64,000 nt of DNA from Cytospora piceicola (taxonomy: Eukaryota > Ascomycota > Sordariomycetes > Diaporthales > Cytosporaceae): the NCBI GenBank assembly GCA_023375675.1, contig JALQBC010000016.1, positions 434,001 to 498,000 on the forward strand. Reading direction: 5' to 3'. The translations under genes were made by a program, and so were the position numbers. Shown in pieces: positions 35,270-47,029 of the stretch (position 1 is its first letter; the number at the start of each line of letters is the position of its first letter). The notes under the pieces are model-generated. The model was not told where the DNA came from and did not search any database. It saw nothing but the letters and a program-made list of their open reading frames with translations.

Positions 35270-36928
35270 TCACCAACCCGACTCGTTACGCTCCACATTA
35301 GGGGTCGAGACGGCGTTGCGGTCCGCGAAGGGGTCATTCTCATCTTCGTCATCTTCGGAAGCATCAGCATAGTCGGTAGCCGGTCGCCCCGGAACGGCTA
35401 GTTGGGACGAGGGCTTCGATACGGCCGAGGGCCGGGGTGGGGGCGCTGCACGAGGCGGTTGAGGTGCAGGCGAGTCAATGTGGAGATTGGCCATTGCGGA
35501 TGTAGGACTAGTCGGGGAAGCGGGCGATTTGCCCTTTTCAGTCATCACTATGGCACAACTGATTAGAGGGGATCTTATAGAGATAGAATGGGAGGTGAGA
35601 GGGAACAGTTAGAAATGGCAAGACTAGAATGCAAGTGTGAGTGGCATGCATGAACGTATACAACATACTTCGATACATGTGAGCCTGTTCGGCCAGCTCG
35701 TCGTCCGAGTCACTGTCCGCGTCAATAGAGCGGTCCAGTTGCTCAAAGGTCATGAGGGCCTGAACGAGTTCGTCGTTGGCGTGGAGGAGAGAGCCGAGCC
35801 ATTGCTCGGATTCGATGAGGTGGATCTAAATCGTCACCTTCCTGTCAGAAACTCTTGCCTCATCAACTTGCCACGAGATGCCTTTCACTCACGAATCGCA
35901 GGATTTTCCTGCGCAGCAGCTTACAAGCCTCGAAATGTTGCACGGCTGCGGGGTTCTCTGAGATGCGCTCCCTCTCACGGTTGATACTCTGCATCGCATT
36001 CGTCAAATTCGTCGCTGCGATCGACGACTCGGCGATTGCTGTCTTCATCGAGCCCTTTTCGGCCTCGAGGTCGAATTTGCGGGGCTTGGACTTCCTCTTA
36101 TCCTTGTCCTTCCTCTTCTTGTCTTTGGACGAAGAGACATGACTGAAGGAGCTGGTCGGCTCATGCAGAGGCTTGCTGGGGGTTGGAGGTGGTGATCGAG
36201 AGGATGAGGCGTTGGTCTGCTCCACCTGGTTGGGTGGCTCGTCTTCCTCGTCGCCAAAGGGGTTGTCGGTTTCGCGAATCACGCGGGAGCGCTCTTGGGT
36301 GACGACTTGCTTGCGCTTGGGGAGCTCCTTGTAGAGCGACGCAATGCGTTCCAGGCCAGGGGTGTTCTTGTACTCGGCAGACCAACTGCGGAACAGCACC
36401 AAGCACTTCTTCTTCACATCGGGGTCTGACAGGTCGGAAGTGCCGCAGACCCGCAGCCGCTCAAGCAGCGGCTCATCGGCGAATGCGCGTTGAAAACGCG
36501 GGCCGGCATTCTGGATCAGGCCGTCGAGGATGGTCAAAGCCCGCAGCTGGCGGTGTACGTTGCCGTACTTGAGCTTCTTTCGGATGGCACGAGCGGCCTC
36601 CATGGGGCCGGTCCCCTGGAGCTTGATGACCTCGACGAGGTCTGGGATACCACTCAGGTCATCATCCTCATAGGACTCACTCGTCAAGTGCTCGACGGTT
36701 ACGGTCACAGCCGAGTATGGTTTCTTCTGGGCCGAGAGTCAGTAGGCATGGTTTGAAAAGGGGGCTTTTTTGGGCCGAGTGTGGTGAGGTAGACAGTTTG
36801 AGACACATGTATCCCTCACCGTACGTTGCCCTGCTCTGCCACATCGCGGGACACATATTTGACCGAGTCCTGACCATCCTCTCTATTTCTGGGGTTTAAC
36901 GAGGAGCTGCACTTACCGGTGAGAACAT
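35270..36928 (-). CDS. lsb5: LSB5-type VHS/GAT-domain actin-associated endocytic adaptor
   Basis: Lsb5 links the actin regulator Las17/WASP, Arf3 and ubiquitin to endocytic trafficking. Exons are 36928-36917, 36726-35893, 35825-35669 and 35547-35270 (426 residues). The first coding exon is only 12 nt (MFSP) and the spliced start reads MFSPKKPYSAVTVTVEHL, the expected N-terminus. A VHS/ENTH-like domain covers about 10-150 (TGPMEAARAIRKKLKYGN, LTILDGLIQNAG, FRSWSAEYK). A Pro/Ser linker and a Lys-rich run follow (KDKKRKDKDKRKSKPRK). A GAT-like helical segment reads ISENPAAVQHFEACKLLRRK. The NPFGDEEDE and NDPFADRNAVSTP motifs near the middle and end are NPF/DPF-type endocytic motifs. The first intron is 190 bp, longer than the others. 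Confidence 0.9.
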
Positions 36929-37625
36929 GGCGCCGGCTTGTGTCTTTTCAACAATCCTGCTGGCTTCCTCGGAAAAAGAAAAGTAGTTGACTCCCTCTGC
37001 TGCTACAAGATCGGCGGAAGTTATGAGAAGCAGATCGTCGCACAGTAATTAAACCTCAGGTTTCGACAGGAGGGGCGGGGAAGCTATTGACTGGTGAAAC
37101 GCGGCGACATCAAGATTACGATTTGTTCGTTCGGCAGGACAGCATGTGTGAGCTGTGTGAAGTGTGTGAGTAATGAATCAACAAGTTGAAGAGACCAGAG
37201 CCAGAGCTCTCTCAAAACGGCAAGGTCTCACGACCGTGATAGCTTGGGCCGCATGAACATCCACGCGGTCGGAGGCACGCTCTCACTCGCTCATGCATGC
37301 ACAGCACCTGAAGTGGATGAGTGGCTTGGCTTTGGGCAACTCGGGAGGAGGCCGAGGTTCGCGGGGCAAGTCCAAGGAAGGCAGTGAGTGACACAACGTG
37401 GATGACGTTGCATTGGAGATAAGATAAGAGAAGGCTGAGGACCCCCCTTCTGCCACCCCTTACAATCCTTGGTCACTACTGAGCCCTAACCCTGGAATAT
37501 GTGGCAGGTCACCCCGGGGTAAAGAAGGAACTCTACTCCGTTCATGAATTACCTTATCTCAGGCCTGCGTTTGTTGTGCTCTACCTTGGTATGTATATTG
37601 TAACCCTGTTGGCCCAACCTCAACC
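36929..37625. other. Intergenic region upstream of LSB5
   Basis: Promoter of LSB5 and 3' flank of the secreted-protein gene. Short open frames have no support. Confidence 0.5.
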
Positions 37626-38286
37626 TCAACCAATGTTTCCAAAAGGCCCAGGGCCGGGATTTGCGCCCGAATTCGCCTTGACTGATGCCACCTCCCATTC
37701 TATGATGATGGGCTGACCGGATCCACCCTCGCATGGCATAGTCGCCCAGGACTGTTTGCCTTTCGCAATGGCTGTGTTGACGATATCGTAAACGTCCTGG
37801 CTTCCGATCCTGTACAGGTTGAAAGAATTATACAGTCAGCTACATGGACCATTCAAGAAGGGGAGCTACATTGCGTATGATATGAGGCAAGTGGGCTCAC
37901 GTGAAAGACTGTGTGTAGTCCCAGGGGAACCATCTTATCATGCAGTCGCCATAATATGGACCGTAAATGAAGGTGTCGGCCAGGACTTTGCCGGGTGTCT
38001 CCCAGGTGTACGTATAGCTTCCAGTGCTGCCGCTGGCGGCGTGAGAGTCCCTGAGCTTGGTGCAGTCGTCAATGGGCAGGTTGACAGTGTTCACAACAGC
38101 TTCGACAGCATTTCCACATATGTTTTGGCTGTCAACCGTGACATCGAAGGTCCAAGTGGCGTTGCTGGAACCATCGCCTATTCCAGGAGTATCTATTGGG
38201 ACGATACTGGCGGCAGTGGCTTGGCCTAGCAGAGAGGCCAGGATGGCCAGGGACAAGAAGGCGATAGTGGTGCGAGTAGAAAGCAT
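37626..38286 (-). CDS. Small secreted cysteine-containing protein, unknown function
   Basis: Exon 1 is 38286-37901 and exon 2 is 37809-37626 (189 residues). The 91-bp intron has donor GTGAGC, branch CTGAC and acceptor TACAG, and the phase matches. The N-terminus MLSTRTTIAFLSLAILASLL is a signal peptide, probably cleaved after ATA or AAS near residue 25. The mature part has four Cys (NICGNAV, DDCTKLR, GDCMIRW, MPCEGG), enough for two disulfides. It has aromatic-rich strands (YGPYYGDCMIRWFPWDY) and an N-glycosylation site (NAT). The C-terminus is Gly/Pro-rich. There is no recognised family. It lies alone between large intergenic regions, a setting common for fungal effectors or surface proteins, but that role is inference only. 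Confidence 0.75.
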
Positions 38287-39596
38287 TGCGGCGGTGTTTT
38301 CCCTTCTGTGGGTTGTGGATGCTCTAGGGAAATGAGCGGTTGGCGATAGAAGAGATACTTGGGTTCTCAGAGTTCTGAAGGGGATATATATACAAGTTCG
38401 TGTACCCAAGAGGACTTACAGTCACTCATATCAAGAGCATACTATTCAAAGCTGGGAGTGAATCTAGGAAGATAATGCTCAGGCTTACACCTGGTGAAGA
38501 CATGATACTTACTCCTGTATCAAGAAGCACAATGCCCATTCACTTGCAAAGTTCATGTTAGTCACTTACTTCTGAAGGTCTCAATCCTACCAAAAGTTAC
38601 CGTGGTCAATGAAGTCAAAAGTATGATTGAATGGGTGGTCATGGATGCATATCATCGTCCTATATTCCAGATGTCCAGTTGCATATCCACCACATCACGA
38701 AAGAGCAGACATTATAGATGACAGGCTGCCCACCGCTTCGTCATCCTTTCTCTGGTACTAACTTGCAAATTGAAACTGGAGTGAGTCCCTGATATCTCAT
38801 TGTGCTCTTAAAAAGAAGAGTAGTCTACTTCATCTGCAACTTTAATGCCATCAGAGTTAGAGGTACCTACTGGTCAGTGTCTATCCCCAAACAGTCGACA
38901 TATTGGGTGGGCTGTAGGAACCATGCATATCTTCACATAAGGTGAACATCTAGAGTGATTCAAAATTCGCGATACCATGCGGTTCTTATACCAAAAAGGG
39001 ACGTTGTAGTGATTCACAGTATCATTCTAATCGAGGACCCTGAGAGGCTCACTTTGACCACTTTGACCACTCTGATCACTTGACCCCTGTGAACATCAAT
39101 TACAGGGATGATCACTCACTGACTGACTGACTGGCCAACTGGACACCTGGCCATTGGATGGTCCGTGCATGGACAGGACTGGGCATATCCCCAGCGGTGC
39201 AGCGAACTCTCCCCGACGTCCTGGACCTCATCTGGAAGACGTTTTGTGGGGACCTCCCGATGACATCTGGGTGGCGCTTGTCCTCTTCTAGCCAAGGAAA
39301 GTGGGCTGCAGTGGGTTTGTAGCTGATAACTTCCACGACGCACTTACAGTACAGTACGGTACAGTACGGACAGTACAGCGCAGCTACATTGTTAGCTACA
39401 ACTTTCCAGACCCTTCCTTCCCTCGTCGTCTTACCTTCTATTCCTCAACCCTTTCTCCCACACACTCTTCTTCCTCTCTATACTCGACCTCCTTACCTTA
39501 CGACTTGACAGCCCTTCCTGTCAAAACGTCTCTACTGGTTAATTCTCTCTTGGTCTCCTGTATCGTCTGCCTTCCCACCGGTTGCTTGTACACACA
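38287..39596. other. Divergent intergenic region, secreted-protein gene and SCP160
   Basis: No gene is supported. It contains an ACTG tandem run (about 39113-39132) and repeated acagtac motifs (39346-39380). The last 150 bp before SCP160 are CT-rich. Confidence 0.5.
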
Positions 39597-42500
39597 ATGG
39601 CTTCCGCTGCCGCTGCCGCTCCCGTTGCCGCTCCCGAACAATTGTCGGCTGCCCAGAAGCTGGCTCAGGAACATGCAGAACACGCCGCCGAGGGCCACCA
39701 TGTCACTGTTGAAGATGTTGTCGACGAGGACCTGAACCTCCACGTCGCCGACTCTGAACCCTCCAGCGCCCCTGTCCTGTCTGAGAAGGCATCTGGCAAG
39801 CAGAAGGAGGCGTCCCCTGCCACCGCTACCTCCGCTCTGGACACCCAGTCTCGTGAGCTCTTCCCTGACCTTGGCGGTCCCAAGTCTCAGGCCACTACCA
39901 AGACCGTCCCCAAGTGGAACGTACTCGCCGACAAGTCCAATGGCCAAGCCCAGAACGGTACTTCGCGGGCCGCCACTCCCTCCTCCGGCGCCGCCACTCC
40001 TACCGGAAACCCTGCTGTCCCCTCCGTCTCTCTGCCTGGCCGAAAGAATGTTGAGACCATAGCGCTGCGCCCTCAACACATGAAGCCCCGTGACCAGCTG
40101 AGACGGCCCCTGCCAGATATCATCAAGGATATCAACCGGACTTCTCGTGCCAACATCTCCATCGCCTCTACCTCCAACGGTATCACCTTCGAGGCCACCG
40201 GCCCCCAGGATGCTGCTCAGCGGGCGCTCAAGGACCTTGTCAACCAGATCGGAACACCGGTAAGTCTCCATGCCTCCTGCCACCAGGTCGTTCTCAGGAA
40301 CCATATAGCTAACAGGTGGTCTCTGTAGCAAACCATCCAGGTCCCGATCCCCCAGTCCGCTCGCGCCCATATCATCGGAAAGCAAGGTTCCACCATCAAG
40401 TCCCTGCAGGAGAAGACGGGAGCCCGCATCGAGGTGCCCAAGGATGAGAAGAATGGCACCCATGCCGATGAGCTTGACGATGACGTCTACATCAATGTGA
40501 AGATCGAAGGAAACACCATTTCTGCCGCCCTCGCAAAGCAGGAGATCGAGAAGATCGTTGGCGACCGCTCTGCCAAAGTTAACGCCAAGGTCAGAGGTAT
40601 CCCAGCCGAGTTCTATCCCTTCATTGCGAGCTCCAGGGACGATCTGCTCAGCAGGCCTGGTGTCGCCAGTGGCACGCAGATCCGCGTCCCACCCCACCAC
40701 ATGTGGTCGTCTCAGGCAACCACGACCGCCCCGGCACCCGGACAGCGACCGGTCTTCCAGCCTGCTGCCGAGCACCACATCCAGCTGGAGGGCGACCGCC
40801 CGGCTGTCCTGGCGCTCAAGGCAGAGGTCGAGCGTCGCGCTGCCGAGCTCCGCGAGCAGCTGCTCCTCCAGCAGCTTGAGATCCAGCGCGGCCGCCACCA
40901 GTTCATCATTGGCACCTCGGAGCCTGCTCTCTCGCCCGAGGAGTTCTTCCAGCAGACCGGTTGTGCTATTCTGCTGCCAACTGATGAAGATGATGATGCC
41001 ATCACCATCATTGGCCACCCCGACCAGATCGCCGAGGGTCTGGAGAAGGCTGAGCAGTTGGCAATGAGCATGCAGATGAACAACGTGGACCACCTGAAGT
41101 GGACCAACAAGATGGCCCCCGGTCGTGGCGCAGAGCACTCCAAGTACGTCACACGCTATCTCCAGCAGCGCAAGGAAATTGAGCGCTTGGAGAGGCAGTA
41201 CCACGCGCGCATCAACACCCCCTTCTCCGGAAACGGTGCGTTGCCATGGGAGCTCTACATTCCTCAGGGCCAGAAGCTGGCTGCGGCGTCCTCGGACATC
41301 CGGGGCCTCTTTGAGAGCCACCCCCCCTCGAGGATGAGCACTCTGAGTGACGTCAACCCCTTCTTCTACCCCTATGTGCAGAACGAGATCAGGCCTCACG
41401 TGCGCGAGAACTACGGTGTCAACTTGGTCGTTCCTGACTCCTCCGACCTGGGCAGCCCCATTCTTCTCGTCTATGAGGCCCCAGGTTCTGTCGGCAGTGA
41501 ATACGAGATTCCTCGCGCAGTGCCATCCCAAGATGATGTCCGGACGTTCCAGCAGGGCCTGCGGGATGCAGAGAAGCACATCATGGAGCTTCTGAGCCAG
41601 CAGGAGGAGATCACCTCCGAGACGGTCGAGGTGCCCCTGAAGTTCCACGACAAGCTCAAGAAGTTCATCATCAAGGAACAGGACAGGCGGCCTCGTAACC
41701 AGACCCGTGTCCGAGTGACCCAGCTGGGCCCCCACGTCACGCTTCGCGGTCCCAGCTCAGCCGTCGAGAGTCTTGCTGAGAAGGTGAAGGCTTTCGTCGA
41801 GCAGGAGAAGGCGGACGAGAAGGAGCGCGGCTTTACCCTGGAGTTTGACTTCCCTCAGCAGTTCGCCAACCACCTGATCGGCAAGGGCGGCAGCAACATC
41901 AGGGAGCTGCGTGACAAGTTTGATGTTGACATCCAGGTTGAAAACGGACAGGTCCAGCTCAAGGGCCCCAAGGCCAAGGCTGCTGCTGCCCGGTCGCACA
42001 TTGAGTCGCTCGGAAAGAACTGGGCCGACGAGACCATCAAGACCCTGACTGTCGACCCCAAGTTCCACCGTGAACTCATCGGGGCCCAGGGCAGCGAGAT
42101 CAACAAGCTGCAGAACCGATACAAGGTTCTCATCTTCTTCCCCCGCGCCGACAAGAGCGGCAAAGATGACGATGCCAACGCCGATGCAGCCAGCGAGACC
42201 GGAAAGGCCCGCCGCCAGCAGGCTCCCAACCAGGTCATCATCCGTGGCCCAAGCAGGGGCGTGTCGGAGGCGTACGACGAACTCCATGAGTTGGTCAACT
42301 GGCTGAAGACAAACTCTTACACGGAGACTGTAACAGTCCAACGAAAGCAGTTGCCATCTCTGATTGGCCAAGGTGGCACTGCCATGGAGGCACTCCGCCA
42401 GCAGACCGAGACCAAGATCGACGTACCCAATGACCGAGAGTCGTCCGAGGCCACGGTCGAGATTTTGATCAAGGGCAAGAAGGATAACGTCCAGAAGGCC

Positions 42501-43618
42501 AAGAAGATTCTCCAGGAGAAGAAGGCTGCGTTTGATGACACGGTGACCAAGACTATTGATGTCGACAGGAAATACCACAGAGCCCTCATTGGCGCTCAAG
42601 GTCAGTTTACACAACCAGTGATATGCCCCATTCAGAGTGCAACTGCTAACTTTATTCAGGCGCAAACCTGCGGAACATGGTCATTCAAGCTGGTGGTTCT
42701 GATGAGCCGCGGGAGCGCGCTCGGATGATCCAGTTCCCCAAGCAGGAGGCTGACGGCAACACAATCAAGCTCGAGGGCCGCAGTGACGTCGTCGACAAGC
42801 TCATCAAGCATATTGAAGAGTTTGTTGCCCACCGCGAGAGCCAGATCACGGTCACTGTCGATGTGCCAACTGAGAAGCATCGGTCCCTTATCGGTCGTGG
42901 TGGTGATGCGAAGAGGCAGTTGGAGTCGCAGTTCAAGGTGTCGATTGACATTCCCCGCCAGGGTAGTGGAGAGACGGCTGTCAAGATCACGGGCCAGGAG
43001 GCAGATGTCGAGAAGGCCAAGGACCACATCGTCAACACGACAAAGGAGAAGCCTGCAGAGACCATTCAGGTCCCTCGAAGCCTGCACCAGTCAATCTCGA
43101 ACGGTGGACAGTTCTTCCGCCGCCTGAGAAACGACTTCCACGTGACCGTTGACCACGCCGGCCAGACGCCCCCAGCCAAGCCCACTGCTGCCCCTCGTAC
43201 CAACGGAGGCGCGCTGCCGCTCATCACCGATGACGACGACGCCACCGCAGATGTCCATTCTTGGCACATCGTTGACAACACTTCCAGCGAGGAGGGCGAT
43301 ATCCCATGGGTCCTGAAGGGATCTCCAGAGAACATCGAGAAGGCCAAGAAGGCCATCACGACCTCCATTGAGCAGGCCAAGGACAGCGTCAGCGGGTTCC
43401 TGGTCCTCCCTGACCCCAAGACGTACCGCCATGTCATTGGCCAGGGCGGCAGCAAGGTCAACTCGATCAGGAAACAGAGCGGGTGCAAGATCAACGTGCC
43501 CCGTGACCAGGGTGAGGCCATCGAGGTTATCGGCACCAAGGAGGGTGTTGAGAAGGCCAAGGATCTTATCCTGGCTGCTGTTCGCGACGGCGTGAACGGT
43601 TCCAGGGCGAGGGAGTAG
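39597..43618 (+). CDS. scp160: SCP160/vigilin-type multi-KH RNA-binding protein
   Basis: Scp160 is a polysome- and ER-associated RNA-binding protein that affects translation efficiency and ploidy. Exons are 39597-40259, 40329-42600 and 42660-43618 (1297 residues), with introns of 69 and 59 bp. The N-terminal 180 residues are Ala/Ser-rich and disordered, with ELFPDLGG. Then come many KH domains. Intact GxxG loops are seen in IIGKQGSTIK, LIGKGGSNIREL, LIGAQGSEINKL, LIGQGGTAMEAL, LIGAQGANLRNM, LIGRGGDAKRQL and VIGQGGSKVNSI. Other repeats have degenerate loops (for example SISNGGQFF and FIIGTSEPALS), as in yeast Scp160, where only some KH domains bind RNA. The last intron falls inside the loop of the LIGAQGANL repeat. 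A long antisense open frame overlaps it and is discounted. Confidence 0.95.
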
Positions 43619-45378
43619 AGCAACCCTCGCTCAGGAGACTGTCTGCCGGAAACAGATGACCCACAGCAGGGTTGGTGGTAACTGATGAATGTTCGATACG
43701 ATACTTGGTTGTAAAGAAGGAACAAAAGTTTTCGGGTTTCAGGCCCGCGGTGCATTCGGATACAGATATTGCAATTACAACCAAAGCCAGCCAGCCAGCC
43801 AGCAACTTCAGCATGACTCATCAAAATAAAAATATTATCAAACAAACTCGCTGACCAGCTCTTTTGGTCCGGAACATCATCTGGTGTGGCGTTGCAGCGC
43901 ATCTACCTGACGGATTACCTGCCCCCCGGCCCCACCCCAAAGCAGTGCATACATATCCTCACATGGGGTAATGTTGGTGGAGGGCGAACATCGGGAACTC
44001 ATGTGGAAGGAGTGCCGGTCCTCTGTTCTGACGGTTGTCTCCCGGCCCTATTTTGTAAAATACTGACAGCAATGACCAGACTGTCCTGCGCCCCCTCCCC
44101 TCCATGCCACTCTTGGGGGAGGCAGAGGAAAGCCATGGTCCACTGATTTCTTTGACGATGCCTCACACATATCCACATCCGGGTGGGAACACATCTTTGT
44201 GTCTTACAAAAGATCCGAAGTCACTGTGCATGAAGCATCCAACGTCCTCTCACCACAGTTGTGAACACCTACATTGGTCAAGCAGAGAACAAGATATCTT
44301 TGCCACAAACCAGCGAGATGTTCTTGGGGACTCTATCATCAATGTCCTTTCGAGTCTCTGACAACGCGATTGTTTGTTTTCCGAGCCTCTGTCCACCCGA
44401 AACTCTTTCCTTCTGACCATCTGCCCTCCCGGACATCTGTTGACATGAAGCTCTGTCCCGGACAGCTGTTGACATGAAGCTCTGTCCACCCGAAACTCTT
44501 TCCTTCGTCTATCTGCCCTCCCGGACATCTATTGACATGAAGCTCTTGGTCCTCTCGATTATCTGTCAACCCAAACAAATGTTGACCCGACTGTTGACCC
44601 GACTGTTGACCCGAACCTCTAGTCTCGCGACTATCTGTCCATCTGGAGGTCTGTTATCCCGATTATCTCTCCTGATGACATCCGATGGAATCATGTTTGA
44701 GGCATATCGTCCCATACTCTTGTCCTATACATGGCCTGTCAAGACAGGTTATGGTGTCCCACTCAGGTGACTTTACAAAACCTCTATGATATTGTCCGGA
44801 TATACTCTGTCCTGATGCAATACTTTCTCATGCTGGATGTCTCTCCTCGAGGTAAGTGATTTGGTATTATTCCGGATCTGTTCTATCATAACACCCTGGC
44901 GCAATGTCCGGGTACTCTTCATGATTTCCGGAGAGTCCTCCACATCACATCCGGGGGTGTGCTTAAACAGGGCGCCTTAGTGCCATCAACCCCGTCTTTC
45001 ACGATACCTCAACAAACCCTCATCCGTCGAGGATCACATGGGTCGCCCACTGCTCCCGCCTGATTGGTTTTAGCTTTGTTCGGACAGGCACTGAAACTTT
45101 TCTCATCCCACAAACCGTCAGCTACTACCAGTCCCCTCAACCCACGATCCGTCCACCGTTCTCATCAGACTCGAACCTCCTCGACCGTTTCCTCAAGACC
45201 ACAGAACCTTTACAAGCCTGCCTCGCCTCGCAGCTTGCGGCCAATCTACAGAAGGTATGAATACACCATGCATTTGTCTCCTGTGTCTGTTCTCTTACAG
45301 TGTTTTGAGGTGCTGACTTCAGCATTATTGCAGGTTTTCCAGACGTGCTCAAGATACGAAACATCGATCGTAACGAAC
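43619..45378. other. Intergenic with tandem repeats; leader of the BTB gene at its right end
   Basis: No gene is supported. It holds the direct repeats at 44387-44620. A likely 5'-UTR intron of the BTB gene spans about 45256-45333 (GTATGA donor, TTGCAG acceptor). Confidence 0.45.
44387..44620. repeat. Tandem and interspersed short direct repeats
   Basis: A block beginning ctctgtccacccgaaactct repeats with a 93-bp offset (44387 and 44480). The string ttgacatgaagctct occurs three times. A 13-bp unit gttgacccgactg follows in about three copies (44580-44620). Confidence 0.7.
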
Positions 45379-47029
45379 ATGGAGCGACTTGAAGGCATCT
45401 TGGGTCAGCAGGTCGCATGTAGCCTGGCTGTCGATGTCAGCTTGCTGCTCAAACAGCTCTCTGCCAATGGCATTGGCAACATCAATGACATTTCCATGCA
45501 TGTCAAGGACCTGCTCTCGAGCCGTGATGAACTGGTTCAATTTGGACCTTTCACTGAGGCGAGTGCCTTGACCTTGTGAGTTATCCCCCCCGCCCCCGTT
45601 GTCTGATCACGTCTTCCCTTGCGCAAGCCCCTCGCATATATACGCCTTGCTGTGGACTGTCTTCTGGGTTTTTCTCAGAGGTGTAACCCACACCTTTGCC
45701 TGTGCTTGTGGGAGTGACGACTCCTCGCCAGGTTACCTTTTGTCGCGGTCCACTCAAATACAACCGTTTTCTGACTATTATCCTGGCTATAGCATTTTAG
45801 AGAACGATATTGGTACCGACTGCATATTTTCAGCCCAGTTCATTGGCGTGCGTGACGTTGAGGCTCCCAGGTTCAATGGCTGGATCCACGCTCACCGGGC
45901 GATTCTATCAGCGAGCCCTGGCTACTTTCGAGACCGTTTCAGCCGGGACCACTTCCCGGACAAAGTAGTGCTTGGTCTTCCAGCTGGTGTCTACGAAAAG
46001 GCGTCGTCAGGCCGCTCCAAGGCCATATATTGGCTCATTCGCTACTTGTACCAGCCTGGTCAGTGCTCCTTCATTGCATAGCCCTCCCCTCCCCGCGAAC
46101 ATGGCCCATTAACACTTTGCGGTCCTATATTGGTCTTGGTCTCCACGTCGAGGAAATACTAACGAGTGATTCCATCAACAGACACCGCAAGCGCGCCCAG
46201 GGATCCTGCGATCGTTGTGGAGAACATTGGCGAAGAGACGCTTCCCTGCTGTGTCGAGGCACTTAAGCTGGGGAAAGTATTCGGAATCCCCGAGCTTCAG
46301 CAGTATGCCTTGAATGCGGCCCGGAACCACGTCGACAAGATGCTTCATGTGCGTTTCAAGGCCATCGCCGGAATTGATGGCCCCCTCAGATACCTGGAGA
46401 AGGAAGCACCACTCGAGCTGGCGGCAATGGGGGCCCTGCCTGCTGTCATCATGCTTGCTGAGCTAGATACAACGGTTTTTCTTGAGGATGAGCATGCCAA
46501 ACAGCTTCTCCAGGATATTGTTCTCCTGGTGATCGGCATCAACCATCGCATCAGCGAGGAAAAGGGCGAGATCCAAGAGCGATTCACTAGTGAACTCTAT
46601 AGGCTCTCCTGCGCCAACGAGGCTTTTTACAAGCTGCATATGGGCATGAACACGTCGCTTTTCCGCCTAGGATCCATCCTTTCCCCCAAGAAAAACACGA
46701 CGGCCCAGGAGTGTGCCTGTCCAAGCCACCCTACTACCCAGAACAGAAAATCTGGCCAACACAAGTTCATCGGTTTCAAGAGACGGGACATTTGGAAAAC
46801 CAAGGACAACAGCGGCTCTCAGCCATACATCCTGCCGAACCCCTTCGACGGCGGAAGGACCATGTACTGCTGGAACTGTGCTGGTACGCATGGCTACCCT
46901 TGGCGTCACCCAAGCGCCTCGGAGGGTGCGACGGCGGCCACTGAGGTGGCGGATACCGAGATGATGGATGCTGATGTGGCGGACCCGGAGATGGGCCCGG
47001 AGATGGACCCGGAGCAGGACAACGCGTAG
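45379..47029 (+). CDS. BTB/POZ-domain protein
   Basis: Exons are 45379-45575, 45793-46058 and 46182-47029 (436 residues). All junctions have GTGAGT or GTCAGT donors and are in phase. An N-terminal segment of about 65 residues (MERLEGILGQQVACSLAVDV) has no known domain. A BTB fold follows, with the classic order of TDCIFSAQFIGV..., FNGWIHAHRAILSASPGYFRDRF and later AIYWLIRYLYQPD. The remaining part is helical (LEALKLGKVFGIPELQQYA-type BTB C-terminal region), then a Cys-rich pair CWNC near the end and an acidic tail of MDPE-like repeats. Fungal BTB proteins act as dimerisation modules and often as Cul3 substrate adaptors; which applies here is unknown. The ATG chosen follows a likely leader intron. 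Confidence 0.8.

Noticed and set aside
39498..41735. 745-codon open frame antisense to SCP160
   Set aside because: It mirrors the strongly biased KH-protein coding exon, crosses its intron and start, and has no domain of its own.
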